From Dryomyza anilis (lineage: Eukaryota; Arthropoda; Insecta; Diptera; Dryomyzidae), in NCBI GenBank assembly GCA_951804985.1, contig OX638130.1:122029593-122093592 (forward strand): DNA of 64,000 bases, written 5' to 3'. Under the pieces are notes generated by a model. That model saw only the letters and a list, made by a program, of their open reading frames with translations, did no database searches and had not been told where the DNA came from. Made by a program: the position numbers and the translations under genes. Numbering within the stretch: position 1 is the first letter of the stretch; each line of letters opens with the position of its first letter. Below, piece after piece: positions 1 to 12,702 of the stretch.

Positions 1-894
1 AATCGTAAACACCCTTAAACTATAATTTTATAGAAATAAACCGGACTGTACATCATGTGAAACATTTTTACTTTACATCTAAAACAACGTATTTATGATT
101 TTTCTTATTTAAGAAATGCATTTAAAGTTTTAAAATCGAAATCAAAATCACTAATCGTTTCGGTTTATAGATTTTGAAGTTTTCTGTGGTTTACCTTCGG
201 TTTCGGCTTCCCAAAATATGCCGTGAATATGCAATAAAATTCCACAAAATGTTATAACATGATAAATAATTCTCAAAATATTCCATTTATCTGTGCGTTT
301 GCCGGAAAGATGCCCAATATATTTCTAAAAAATGCCAGCAATTTTATCTCGGGAGGGTGTCACATTTTCTGGTATTTAGGTGGCAAAATCACAGCTTTGG
401 ATACAAACTGCTCCTCAGAGTGTTGCGTCTCCATACAGCACTTAACACATGTTGTGAATATTTGCAAAAAAAATTGCTACCGGATTGCCAAAACTTAGAC
501 CTTTATTTAATTGTAAAATATGTTCATATTCTTAAAAAACAGAATTTTTAAAAAATCTTAGCATTTACCAAATACAAATATACAAAATGTTTTAATAAAA
601 TATTTGTTTTGCAGTGTCACGTTTCTCAAAGTGTAGCAAATGAATACACCAAAACTTTACAACAAAAATTTGGATTTCTCTAAAGTGAAATATTATCTAT
701 CCATTTGCATTAACATTTTTAACAGATTACAACGTTTGTTTTTGTCAATGTTGGTCACTAGTGCAACATTGTGCGCCTTTGTCTGCTTGAAATCCTTCGA
801 AAAAAATGTTTCTGAACTGTCCTGATGCTACCAAAAATTTTGTCTGAAGTAATTTTCACAACATTTGTTCGTTTTTCATTAGTATGAAAAAAAT
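1..894. other. AT-rich DNA, no gene seen
   Basis: Only short chance open frames are present. A few words near the left edge (AGAAATAAACCG, AAAATCGAAATC) echo the degenerate repeat at 4075-5845. It is probably intron or intergenic sequence upstream of the visible Ptpmeg2 exons. Confidence 0.5.
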
Positions 895-1840
895 ATGCAC
901 CTTCATATTTTGACATTTGCTTAATTTTACAACGACGATTTATAAAATAACGACAAGATTAGTATTCTTATATTTTATATGATTGGGTGATTACAAAATA
1001 AATCCCATTTGAATTCTCCATTTCCAACATTATAATTTGAAAGTTAGGTATTTTTCGATTGAATAACGACAATATTAGTTTTGTTATATTTTAAAAAATA
1101 ACGTGTGCGAAAAAATCCTTCGCTGAATTAAAAAATCTCGAGGGAAAAAAAAATCTCTAATCTCTCAGCAATAAAAAAACCCTTAAAACGGATTTTCTCA
1201 CGAAGTTGGTATCTATGCAGCAAGTACGTAATAGGTTACCTAAAAGTGGCGTATTAAAGACCCGTAAACTGTACAGTAAACGGATAAAATGGGACATCGA
1301 AAATGATGTTCGACTCCGTTTTTCATACAGTATCGACATTTTCATTGGTATAAACAAAATAAGTACCTTCATATTTTGGCATTTGCTTAGTTTTACAACG
1401 ACGATTTATAAAATAAAGACAAATTAGTATTCCTATAATTTAAAAATACACGCCAAATAATAAAAATAACGTGTGCGAAAAAAAACATCCTCATGAATTG
1501 AAAAATCCCTCGCTGAATTGAAAAATCTCGAGGGAAATCCAATTAAAAAATTCTTAAAAAATGATTTTTCCCACGAAGTTGGCATCTATGCAGCAAATAC
1601 GTAATAGGATATCTTAAACGTGGCGTATTACAGACCCGTAAACTGTACAGTAAACGGATAAAATGAGACGTCGAAAATGATGCTCGACAATGACGATTTA
1701 TAAAATAACGACAAGATTAGTATTCTTATATTTTATATGATTGGGTTGGGTGATTACAAAATAAAACTTTGAATTCTACATTTTCAACATTATAGTTTGA
1801 ATGTTAGGTATTCTTCGATTCAATAATCATTGTAATGTAA
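895..1840. repeat. Imperfect tandem repeat, unit about 470 bp
   Basis: CACCTTCATATTTTGACATT and the following sequence at about 898 recur near 1365, and CGATTTATAAAATAACGACA recurs again near 1689. The inner block with CACGAAGTTGG, GTAAACTGTACAGTAAACGG and GACATCGAAAATGATG is also present twice (1198-1310 and 1570-1685). There are about two and a partial third units, each with internal deletions. Confidence 0.75.
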
Positions 1841-4074
1841 AAATTTCCTAAGTAACCATTACCGTTACAGTTCTAAATTTCATTGTTCCAATTCCATAGT
1901 GTTTCCCCACATTTTGGTTTCGTTTCAATTGCGAAAAGTTTCGCATGTGCCGCATATACAGCTGCAAAGCAATTCGAACTTTTAAAACCACGCCACAGAG
2001 ACCAGCAGTAAAAGACGACCAATTTTTCAACCCTCTCGCGCGGTACTATCGTCTGTCTGTGCGCCTTTGTCTCTAGATTCCGAATAGACTCGGAAACCAC
2101 CTCTGACTGCAAGATTTGTCTGCAAAAGCAAAACGACGAAATACGTACGTATCAAGCACAGAGAAGAGACAGAATTATTTTGCATTCGAAGATTGTCTAT
2201 CAAACGGTATTCGGCGTCGATTAACGAGTGACTTTTGTTCAAGAAACATATGAAATATTTATAATAAATATATAAAATAAATAAGTTTTAATAAAAAAAT
2301 AAATATTGCTGTTACAAATAATTCTAAACGACGTGAAAATATTAAACTATTCTAGATATTTGCAAAACAGAAAAAATTTTCCAATTTGAATATGAAACGT
2401 GACCTAAAGTTGGTATGCGGCACGGCCACCCTTAAATAAAGCGTTAAATAAAATTGAAAAAAAAAATGCAAATAAAAAGAAAAATATGTCAACAAATTAA
2501 TATTGCTCTAAAATAAAATAAATGTTTTAACAAAAATTTTAATTGTACTAAATAGTGAGACTTTTATAAAAGAAAGAAATATAAATTAAATTTTATAAAA
2601 TGTCTGCAGTGAACTGAAAAAATATAAAAAAATATATAAAACAAACGAAAGTGAATTTTTTGAAAACAAAAAAAAACTTCAATTGCGACAAAAGCAGCAT
2701 CCGACAATAGATGCAAAAAATCAATTATTCTCTGAACTACTCAGGCAGTTGAGCGGTCGTTTTGCAACAACAGCAGGTAATAAATACTTAATATATTTAC
2801 GCAATTTTGAAAAATTGGCAACTAGTTTAATTTTATTTTGCGCAGATTTAGTTCTTTTTTTTTGGTAATTTTCTTTTTTTATATTTAAAAATAACCCACA
2901 ATAATAAAAACGACGGTGAATTTTATTCGTGCATTGCCCACATAGTTGAGATTCACTCGACATACTCTCTATGCGAATGATGTTGAAAATGCTGCTGATG
3001 ATGAGGAGTCTATAATAAAATCATATAGGCCGCTTTCAATTCGAAAGAAAATTCGTCTGTCGTCAGCGTGTCTGCGCTCCAACCTACATCTTTTTTTTTT
3101 GTTGTTGCCAAAAATTGTATTTTTTGTTTCTTCTATTTTTTGAGATACGTATTATGTTCCAAAATAACCTTCATGGTATCTGCTGCCTGCTTGCTGTACC
3201 CATAAATGGCATAAACTCGAAAATTCAATAACGAGCCATTTTAGTCTGTTTTTTTTTTTGTTTTTCTGTGTTTGTGCCATATACAACCTACAAAATGAAT
3301 ACCAACCATTCATACAACTTGACAAATTGTTGTTAATATTTTTGCATTTTTGTTGTATGGCTCTTTTATTAATTTGTTTCTGTGCGAGATTCCGAGATGC
3401 TCCCTCGTCAAATCATCTGGCTTCAGTGCTGTGCGCCTGCAGTGGGTGGGAATTCAGGCAGCCACTTCAAAGTGAAATAAAATAAAATGCCGGAGGTGCG
3501 ACGAGGGTCTAAATTTCACTCACAATTTCTTTTTTTTTTTTTTGTTTTTTGCTTTCATTCTTCGTTTGCCTGCCTCGTCATCAACTTAGCCATCGTCGTT
3601 GTCGTCGTCGCCGACACTTGTTTCACAGAATGTGTAGGTGGTATAGAGCGCTGAATGTGATTCCGAACAAGGTGGTGGAATGCTTTTGTATGCGCTACAA
3701 CCTGCCTGCCCGTCTGTCTGTCATTCTGCTGGTCGAACAGACTCAGCTCAACGACAGTCAGTCAGTCAGTCAGTCGACTGTACATATGTTTGGCTGTACA
3801 GCTCCTTTGTATGTATGTCTTTCTGTTTCGTATATAAACATTACAGCCTTTTATTGACAGTTTGTTGCTTCTTTCTGCAACTCGCAGATACATACGACAT
3901 TCTGCGAACTATGTGTGTTTTTTAAATAATCATTTTCAATTCTGCTAAAACATTATTAATCTTTTAACCAGAACTTGCGCTAAATTTTATCAAATATAAA
4001 TTAATGAAGAACATTTCCAAAAACAGCTAAGAATTGCATTTTAAAAAACAGTTATTGAAAGCTGTCACGAAATC
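1841..4074. other. Anonymous sequence with GC-richer patches and simple repeats
   Basis: Patches at 2000-2240 and 2940-3500 are less AT-rich than their surroundings. The stretch 2640-2776 ends in GCAACAACAGCAG followed by GTAATA, which could be a non-coding first exon, but nothing confirms it. Simple repeats include GTCGTCGTC near 3597-3612 and GTCA units near 3754-3774. I see no protein-coding gene. Confidence 0.45.
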
Positions 4075-4555
4075 TAAAACCCCGTTTTCCATTTAAATAT
4101 GTCTCATTTTTAAAATTGAAACTTTGTACAAAAATAAGAAATAAACTGTTCAATTCAAATCAAAATCAATTCAAAACATTATCGTAATTAAAGCCGTTTA
4201 ATTTTTCAAACGAACACATTATACAAAAATCAGTTATAAACCAAAAATCAATTAAAACCAATGCAGAAAACAATGCCATTATAAATTCAAAACGCACGCT
4301 TTATACAAAAATCAGAAATAAACCAATTTACAAAATCGATTGAAATCGTTAACGAAATCAAAATCATTTAAAATGGTCAAATATTAGTAACTGAAACAAA
4401 CGTCAGAAATAAACCGAGTTCAAAACTGATTAAAAGCTCTTCCGAAAACCTTTTCATTTTTAAAACCAAAGCCTTTATACAGAAATCACAAATAAAGCGA
4501 TATCCTAAATCGACTGAAATCAATCATTACTGACAACAAAAACCTATATTAATTT

Positions 4556-5700
4556 CACCGAAAAAAATGTACATCATATCGATGAATTCCGTTCTTTAAA
4601 CCATAATTCGTTTTATTGAAGAACCATTCATAATTTTAATGATTAACGACATCAATGTTATGAATGCGTTCATAAATTTGATGAACACTTGGTAACTGTC
4701 GAAAAAGTGTTCTTCAATATGTTGAATTGTATGTGTAGAATACGTTTCATCATATTAATGAACCAAAATATAAAATACAACATATTTTACTTCATATTGA
4801 AGAATACTGTTCATCAAACCAAATATCAATCATAATATTTATTTGTCGTTCATTTTTGCCTTACTCAAGTAGTTCTTGTATGTTATTTCATTCATATATG
4901 TTTGCTCGACATTCATAAATTAGTAAAATGTTTTATAATATCGTCGTTGTAGAACGAAAAGTCAAATATTCATTTACAAAAATCTTTATAAATCTGTCAA
5001 TTTTTAATCGATGATCTCATGATAAGAAAATGTCAATCTATTAGTTGATTTTTCAACTTTAAAAATTCATCAATTACTTTTTATAATATTAATCAACAAA
5101 CTCGAAAATTATGTTTTTCATAAAATGTATTTGGTAACCTTTCGTTCTACAACGACGATATATTTATTTATAATTACGACTTTATTTATATTTATAAAAA
5201 ATATATTTAAAAAAAAATTGTGTTTGAAATTTTATTTTTTTTTTCAAATTTTTACGAAAAAAATATTTTTTTTCGGATAATTTTTTTCTGTTATTTTTAA
5301 ATAAAATGTTTACAACATTTTTTTTTCAAATAATTTTTTTTTTGAAATATATATTTTTTTTGACAATTTTTTTTTCTGTTATTTTTAAATAAAATTTTTA
5401 CAAAACTTTTTTTATAATTATTTTCAAAAAAAAAAATGTTTTTTTTTTAAATTCGTAATAAATATTATATTCATAAATATTATAAAAAAATTCATCAATA
5501 TGTTGATTCAAATTCATTGTATTGAATATTTCGTTATTTACTATGATGTTCGATAGTACGAATAATTTTATGTATATAATGAATATATTCATCAATATGT
5601 CATTTAATGAACGGTGGTATCAATATGATGAATCTGGTAGTTGGTGAAAAAATCATAATATTTATGAATAAATTCATCATATTGATGATTTTTTTCCGTG
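4556..5700. mobile_element. Inverted-repeat element with CACCGAAAAAAAT ends
   Basis: The left end CACCGAAAAAAATGTACATC and right end, read inward, CACGGAAAAAAATCATCAAT are inverted copies continuing into ATATGATGAATT-type words. The flanks read TTT and TTA, so a TA duplication is not clear. The interior is poly-T-rich, non-coding and carries a nested MITE at 4939-5160. Confidence 0.6.
4939..5160. mobile_element. Palindromic MITE, 222 bp
   Basis: The ends TATCGTCGTTGTAGAACGAAA (left, first 18 bases exact) and TTTCGTTCTACAACGACGATA (right) are perfect inverted repeats. The interior is AT-rich without an open frame. A truncated second copy is at 29998-30205. Confidence 0.8.
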
Positions 5701-5845
5701 TTAAAACCATATAATTTTGAAATCTGAAACTATTACACAAAAACCATAAATAAATCGTTAATCCGAATAGTTTGAAACCGATGTACACTGAAAATAGTTT
5801 ATTTTTGAAACAGAAACTTTTGTACAAAAATCAGAAAAAAAAACA

Positions 5846-6723
5846 GATTGATCATTTTCTTATTGTATGATTTTATATTGAATGTTGGATCATCGTTAAG
5901 GTTTCATAAATCACCAGAAGTATAAAAAAGGAGCTGGAAAATACCCAGATTTAGGTTTGGTTTACTCAATATTCTCAAAGATGTTACCTGAACTCCACCT
6001 TTTCAAAGAATGAGGAAGAGGAATGGAGGTGGAGGATTAGCAGAATAATAGGATGCAATTTTTTTTTTTGTGAACCAAAAAGTATTTTCAATTTAAAAAT
6101 CCTCAACAATTCAACAATTTTCGGACGAAATATTTTTATGTATATATGGAAGAAAATTCCGACGAAAGAAAATTCATGCTACGAAAATATTTCCAGTGAA
6201 TTTTCATATATTCGTAAATTTATTGTGATACAAAAATTCCTAATAATGAACATATTCTGAAGAAATATTTATTCATGATCTTTCCAAACCATGAATAAAT
6301 AATACAAATAAAATTAAATTTTCAATTCTATCAAATTTGTTTTTTTGCTGTTTCTCCATTATTCGATATTTCAATTTAAAATATTAGTATAGTACTTAAA
6401 TATTAGTACAATACTAAAAATAAACGAATTCAATTCGATATTTGATGACAAAAAACGTTAATTTTGATTGAAAGTAAATTCATTTTTAATTTCTTTGGTG
6501 TGTAAAATAATTCGTTTTTTTTGTTTAAATTATGGAAAATATGTACACAAACTATAATTAATACAAAACCCGAACATGATATAATTAATTCGAACTGCTA
6601 TAATGAAATAATTTCATAATTCAACTTAAATCCGTTATTAAAATCATTACTGGAACCGAAACGAGAGTAAAAAAAAAAGATTTCCCCCTAAAAAAACTAA
6701 ACTGAAGTGCTAATTCAAAATAA
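5846..6723. other. AT-rich non-coding DNA
   Basis: No open frame, repeat family or RNA gene is recognisable apart from poly-A and poly-T runs. Confidence 0.5.
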
Positions 6724-7411
6724 AGGGTTTTTCAACAGGGACGCTACAAAAGTAGAGCGACAGGGACAGCAAACGACGGCATATTTCTTACCGCTCTCTT
6801 GACATTTGTCTTCAGTAAGGTTTGCCATTTCATGCCACTGAAGCCACCAGAAGCGTCGTATGTTCGTGAATTGGGTTGGGCCATACTTCTTCCGTGATGA
6901 TCAAGACCGGCACGTTACTGTGTTACCGCTCAATGATAACCGAATATTTTTGGCCCCAATTGGATGATATGGACTTGGAGAACATGTGGTTCCAACAGCC
7001 ACACAGCGAATGCCACAATCAATTTATTGGAAACCAAGTTTGGAGAACGTGTTATCTCACGAAATGCTCCAGTCGATTGGCCGCCTCGATCGTGCGATTT
7101 GACGCTGTTAGACTATTTCCTGTGGGGCTACGTCAAGTCTATGGTCTATGCCAACGATTGATGAACTTTGTACGAATATCGAACGTAAATTTGCAGCAGT
7201 GTCGGCCGATTTATGCTTGAAAACCGTCGAAAATTGGGTTCAGCGTCTGGACTTCTGCAAGCGTGCCCGTGGTGGCCATGCAAAAGAAATCGAGTTCCAT
7301 ACATAATGGCATCGAGCGTACTTTTACAGGAATAAAGAATTTCATTGATATCCAAAACCGTTTTTGTTTTATTTAAAAAAAACTTTTGTAACACTCTTAT
7401 AAAAAAACCAT
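6724..7411 (+). mobile_element. Degenerate Tc1/mariner-type transposon
   Basis: The left end AGGGTTTTTCAACAGGGACG and the next 110 bp match the inverted repeats of the MITE at 31606-31896. The right end is decayed (ATAAAAAAACCAT at 7399-7411). Inside, frames at about 6876-7290 encode the 3' part of a DDE transposase: WFQQPHSECHN, then WPPRSCDLTLLDYFLWGYVK, then ENWVQRLDFCKRARG across frameshifts. The family signature is WFQQDGA.CH...PPRS.DL.PLDYFLWG, so the first catalytic block has lost the Asp-Gly. At 688 bp it is internally deleted and inactive. Confidence 0.8.
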
Positions 7412-7570
7412 TTATTTGAAGAGTATGGGCGTGGCACCTCCCATATAACCATAACTTTAAAAATGATATTACTCCTGACCTCGTAGGAGTAGAGTATAAT
7501 TATAATCATTACGTAGAATATGGGCGTGATTAGAAAAAAAGTACCTCCTATATAACGAAAACTTTAAACA
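7412..7570. mobile_element. Fragment resembling the interior of the 60831 mini-me-like element
   Basis: TATGGGCGTGGCACCTCCCA at 7424 and a second GGGCGTGAT...GTACCTCC word resemble the CACGCCCACCTCCCATACAA and GGGCGTGATCCGCCC words of the element at 60831-61551. Both ends are missing. The assignment rests on short words only. Confidence 0.3.
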
Positions 7571-8924
7571 TATTTTTCTCTCTTGTGGACATCAATAACA
7601 TTTTTCCGTAGAACCAAACAGTTTTCATGCCAAACAAAAAAAAAAAGAGGCCTGTCATTGTTTCTCTTACTTGACACAATTTGCATATATGCTGAAATTA
7701 ATAGATTTACATTATTTGCAAGCCACTTAGTTTGCAAAAACAAAAATAAACCATGACACAGCCAGCCAGCCACCTACATTAGTTTATTTCTTTAATTGCT
7801 TTAAAATTGTATAACAACAAAAATAACTACGTACCGCCGCAATAATTTTAAGAGCATTAGCAGTTTTTGCGTGTAACAAAACTAAATAAAAAAAAATACT
7901 TATATGCCTCTTAAAATACCCACTTTCCTTATTATACAGGGTCGCAAACACATATTACTTAATCTGCTTAACTACATTTGAATTGAAACAAATACAAACC
8001 AACGCACAATTACAGCCTCTTTATCTCTATCGCATGTCTGTGTAGAAAGTGAATTTTAATTATTTTTAAAACGAACTTTTTAAATTAATGAACGTAGGCT
8101 GAGATTTTAAATTCAATGCCACATCATAAATATTACTCACTGTGACAATATATTTATGACATACATTATTTTTAAGATGCTTTAAATATAATTAACCTAA
8201 TGGTATTTTGCGTATATTTGAGAATACTTTTTTGTTTGATCCATATAAGAAATTCTATAAATATTAAATCATGTTTACTTGAAGAATATATAAATTCCAT
8301 TGAATCTGATTACAAAAAATATTACTAAATAAAAATTTACTGTTTACACGTGTCCGGCCTTAAATAGCACAAGCCAGTCAACAGCCATTCCACTATCACG
8401 ACGTTATTACCACCCATTTCACCTTATTAGCACAATATAACGCCAGCCCACGGAACGAGTTAATTTATTTTTATATTTAGAAATATATGATATTGTATTA
8501 AGGTTTTATTTAGCCTTTAATATTTGCTGGTTTTTTTTTTTTTTTTTTTTTTTGAGTTTGAAAAATTTAAAAGAACAAACATTATATAAATGTATACAGT
8601 ACTTGAGGGTTTTGTACAAAAAAAAGGAAAACATCCAAGTCCATATTTATTCAAAAGTGAGTTATTGTTGTCATAGTTTGTTACGCTTCATTTGGTATCA
8701 AAATCATCCATATATGAAGTATATGCACTAAAAATCACTACTTTAAAAGTAAAATACGCACTTTCTCAAAATTAAATAGTAATAAATTCTATAAACTTTT
8801 TACTAAATTATACAATCAATATTGCATTTTAATAAATTCCTTTTGATAATCGATATATGAAATGAAAAAATATATTTTTCAAACAAAATTGTTTTTCGAA
8901 TGCTCGATTACAATTGTTTCATAT
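7571..8924. other. AT-rich non-coding DNA
   Basis: There is no supported gene. A run of more than 20 T lies near 8531-8553. The block 8350-8460 (GTGTCCGGCC...CCAGCCCACGG) is less AT-rich but has no recognisable content. Confidence 0.45.
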
Positions 8925-9456
8925 GTGAAGAATGTGATGTATCAGGATTAAATTTTTGAAAAATTAATATAAAAACAGCAATTTTTGAAAAAATGCAACC
9001 CGATATGGTGTTTCTCACAGAGGATACTATGTAAATCGGGAATAAGGCTATAATCTGATGTTGATTGAATAGTATTTTTCGTATGTAAACAAATGTCTTG
9101 TACTGCATCATTTTGTTTCTGAGTTAATTACAAAAAAAAAAAACAAATGAACTCTTTTGTATATTGGGAATGAACTTTCTAAATCAATCAGGTCACTGTG
9201 ACCTTGCTTTTGCATTACACCCAATCAAATTTGTTACAAAACATAATCTATTGTATCCTGTATTGATATCCAGATATAGTTTCCTGCAGTAAGATTGTTT
9301 GATTTTATCCATTCCACTCCAAATTTGTTTGAAAAGTCAAAATTTTAGTGAAAATTTGTCGAAATTGAGGCGTATGAGTCAGTTTTTATCAAAAATATGG
9401 ATTTATATAGATTAATTCAAATATATGGAATATTACCTAAAAATTCATAAAATATG

Positions 9457-9534
9457 TATTTAAATATTGAATATGTAAATCCATATAAAAGCCAGCCCTG
9501 GTAATAAGCAGTGCTCGCTTTTATATGGATTTAC
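9457..9534. repeat. Near-perfect hairpin, arms of about 34 bp
   Basis: Arms read ATATTGAATATGTAAATCCA...TATAAAAGC and the exact complement GCTTTTATA...TGGATTTACATATTCAATAT. They surround a loop of about 24 bases containing AGCCCTGGTAATAAG. That loop word recurs at 11487-11501, so it is probably a TE terminus. Confidence 0.75.
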
Positions 9535-10440
9535 ATATTCAATATTTAATACATAGAACGAATCAGTTGGGGCAACCGTCTTTTTTGCCAATCGATTTAT
9601 TTAGTTCTGTCAACTTTCGACTGATTCAGTTGTTGCAACACCTCGTATCAGTTCTCACAACATATGAATACAATTGACACAACCAAACAATCGGGGATTG
9701 TTTGTTGTGGTAGCCAATTTAAGTACACGAAATCAACCAATTTACACGAAGTCAGCTGCACAACGATTCGTCGGCAATTTACGAACTTTACATACTTCAT
9801 CGGAAATTGTCGACACTCATTGTGACCCAGACTTTGTGTTTGAAAATACGAAATACAACAGATTGTAACCAAACATCAAGAACTCTTCATAGTATTCTTG
9901 TTGAATAAAGTGTAATTGGGCATGAAAAAACTACACAGACAGATATAATAGATAAAACAATTCCAAGTTTGCTTTACACGCAGCAGCAAAAAAACGAGCG
10001 AAAAATCTGATGCTTGTGAGACTGATATTGTCCTGCTCTGTCAATGTTTTTATACAAAACAGCGGATTTCGCAGTTGAATCAAATAAATATTGGTTGTAA
10101 CAACCCAATGTTAAATCATTTAGTCAATATAAACAAAAATAGGTTGCCTCAACCAAATATTGGTTATGTCTCATTTTAAAATTAGTTGTCGTAGCAACAA
10201 CTAACAATGTCGCAGTTGCTTCAACCAATAGTTGGTTATGCTTCATGCTATTGTTTGCCACAAATTATTTTCAGTGAAGGCAAACTATATTTGATAAATG
10301 CAACTGAATATTCGTTGAAACAACTGTAAGACAAGGAATTATTTTGTGTGTTTGTGTGATTTTTTTGTAATTAACTCAAACACGTAATGGTTCAGTTTCA
10401 CCCATTTGTTTACATACGAAAAATACCATTCAATCAACAT

Positions 10441-11113
10441 CCCGAGTGGAAATTGGCTATGGTTAGCCTTATTTCGCATCCGTCCCTGATCAGAACACGA
10501 TAAGGCATCCCTACCAAAGGCCACCTGAAATGATACTGATCAGTGTAATCATAATTTTAAATCCTCGTAAGGCAACATGATCCAACCTTCATAAAAAAAC
10601 GGATATAAAATTTACTTGATGAAAACTGATGTGACACTTATGAAAAAAAACCTTATTGGATATCGTATTAATATAATATGATCGAGATTTTATTAAAAAC
10701 CTTTTATAATAAAATTGGGTAGGAAAATTATTCAAATAAAATATTCTAATAAATAAATGTTAAACAAATGCAAGAGATATAAAAATTCTAAACATTTTTA
10801 AAAATTTGAAATATCTCAAAACGTTGACTTTTTGTAATTGCAAAAATTTTGAGATACCTTTGTTCACAAAACTATTTTTTTGTTTGAAAAGTCTCGAAAG
10901 CTGGTAAAAGCAGTAAAGAAGTATTTAAATATACATCGAATTATACAAGGGTAAGATCAGGAAGCCTGATCAGGCAACCTGATCAGGATAACAACTTCGA
11001 ATAGCGTCACGTTTTGAATCAGGCAGTGATGAAAACTCCTTATCATTGCCGGACTTGAAATCAGGTTGCCTGATCAGACAATAATCGCATCCTAAACTAA
11101 ATTTCCACTCGGG
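10441..11113. mobile_element. Inverted-repeat element with CCCGAGTGGAAATT ends
   Basis: The 14-bp perfect inverted repeats CCCGAGTGGAAATT define 673 bp flanked by AT on both sides. The interior has repeated GATCAGG-type words (CAGGAAGCCTGATCAGG) and no open frame. The uninterrupted target is visible at 9038-9075, where CAATCAACATCAGATTATAG (in complement) continues without the insert. A second copy, inverted, is at 13767-14672. Confidence 0.8.
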
Positions 11114-11290
11114 ATCAGGTTAAAATATAACCTTATTCCCGATTTACATTGTATTTTTTGTGAGAAACACCGTATAGCCTAAGGTGGCATTTTTTCAAAA
11201 CATTGCTTTTTTTATATGAATTTTTGAAAAAATGTAATCCTAGGTAAATTACATTTTCACAGAAGATACACATGTAAATCGGGCATTAGA

Positions 11291-12702
11291 AAAATAATTT
11301 TGCTTGAAAAAAAAAATTTTTTTTTCAGTAAAATTTTATTTTTACAAAGAAAAATTTCATGAGAGGGCAGAATAATTAAAATAAAACAAAATTTATATGC
11401 ATAATTAAATTTTGATCCATATTTGTCTCGTTTTTTAGTCTATAATCCATACATATTTTCATAGTTTTTCATTCATATAATTGTTAGCCCTGGTAATAAG
11501 GTTACATAGAAGGATGAAAGTTACATAGAAGGATGAAGAATAAAATCTTAAATCTATATTTATTTCCTTTTTCATAGAATATAATGAAATTTGGTATATA
11601 AAAAATCAATCAAAATATCAGATATTTTAATTTTTTGTTCTTTTTTTCCCTATATACTATACAATGTGGTTTGTTTTTTTAACTTCAATTTTACAAATTT
11701 ATACAATTTTTATTGATTTATCGGCCAAGTTGAAACTTGGCCATTTAGTTTTTACAACTTGAACCATTTAGTTTTTGCAACTAAATGGTTCAATTGTACT
11801 TTTATACAATATATAATATCTTAAAAAAAATCTATTATTTGAGCATGTTTTGAAATTCACTTTCGAGGAGCGCGAGTTAATACCATCATTGAAAAAAGAA
11901 GTGTTTTCCCTTTGTGAGTTCTTTCTTTGTTCCCTCCCTGTATCAATGTTGATGCTGTCTATTTTTAAAATGTTCTTCCTTCCTTCAGTCATATGTCATA
12001 TGCAACCATGTGCACCACATTAACCTACTTCATTTTGACCTTAATCACTTTGAATGCAATTGTAACGTTTTTTATTGCAACAACTAAATGTTATTCGGAG
12101 GATATCGTAATCTATGCTTTCTGTTAATTCACACAAACTAGGTTATGTCGAGAGAAGAAGAAGCCAACTTAGGTAAATACAAATCATATGATGTCGTTCT
12201 ACTCAAATCAAATACACGGCTCTTTAATTTGTAATTATTTAATATCATTTACTTGCTTGCAGCACATCTGTGGAGTGCATTAAAACAGATTTTTCTTGGG
12301 AAATGTAAACAAAGTTTATTTGCAACCACTATGTTGCATGTTTTATGTGCTCATCATGTGATTCATTTGGGTGAAGGTTGAATGCATTTGTGACACGATT
12401 TCGTTATAAAAAAATTATATAAAAAAAAACAGCACAAGATAAAATAATATAAATGTTATTACGCAGTTTCTAGGTTATATACTAAAAAAAGTAAACTTAC
12501 TATTTATATTTTTTTAGTGAAATTATTTTATTTGAGTACCCATATTTATGCATGAATTGAATGTTTAGGGTACTAAAATATCCGTTCGCAAGTAAACATT
12601 TTTTGCATATTGCTCATTTACTATAAGAGTGTAATAACTTAAAAAGCGATTTTGCAGAAAATGCGTTTAAAGTTTTTAATAGAGTAAATGAACGATATGT
12701 TT
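11291..12702. other. AT-rich non-coding DNA
   Basis: A 19-bp direct repeat (GTTACATAGAAGGATGAA) occurs at 11503-11538, and CATTTAGTTTTTACAAC is nearly repeated at 11741-11781. The minus-strand frame around 11768-11992 has no family features. Nothing else is recognised. Confidence 0.45.

Larger units (their letters stand above)
4075..5845. repeat. Degenerate tandem repeat, period about 80-95 bp, split by a transposon
   Basis: The core TACAAAAATCAGAAATAAAC, followed by an AAAATCGATTGAAATC-like word, recurs with changes at about 4129, 4222, 4304, 4399 and 4480, then again at about 5736 and 5824. The array is therefore interrupted by the element 4556-5700. The units are diverged, suggesting an old satellite-like array. 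Confidence 0.6.
8925..11290. repeat. Large inverted-repeat (foldback) structure with nested insertion
   Basis: The sequence at 8925-9145 (including GTAAATCGGGAATAAGG, ATTTTTCGTATGTAAACAAA and TTAATTACAAAAAA) recurs inverted at 10347-10440 and, after the insertion 10441-11113, at 11114-11290. The enclosed 9146-10346 contains a strong hairpin (9457-9534) and words such as CAACCAAATATTGGTTATG, with possible CAGTTG ends near 9567 and 10325. No coding sequence is seen. Confidence 0.6.
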
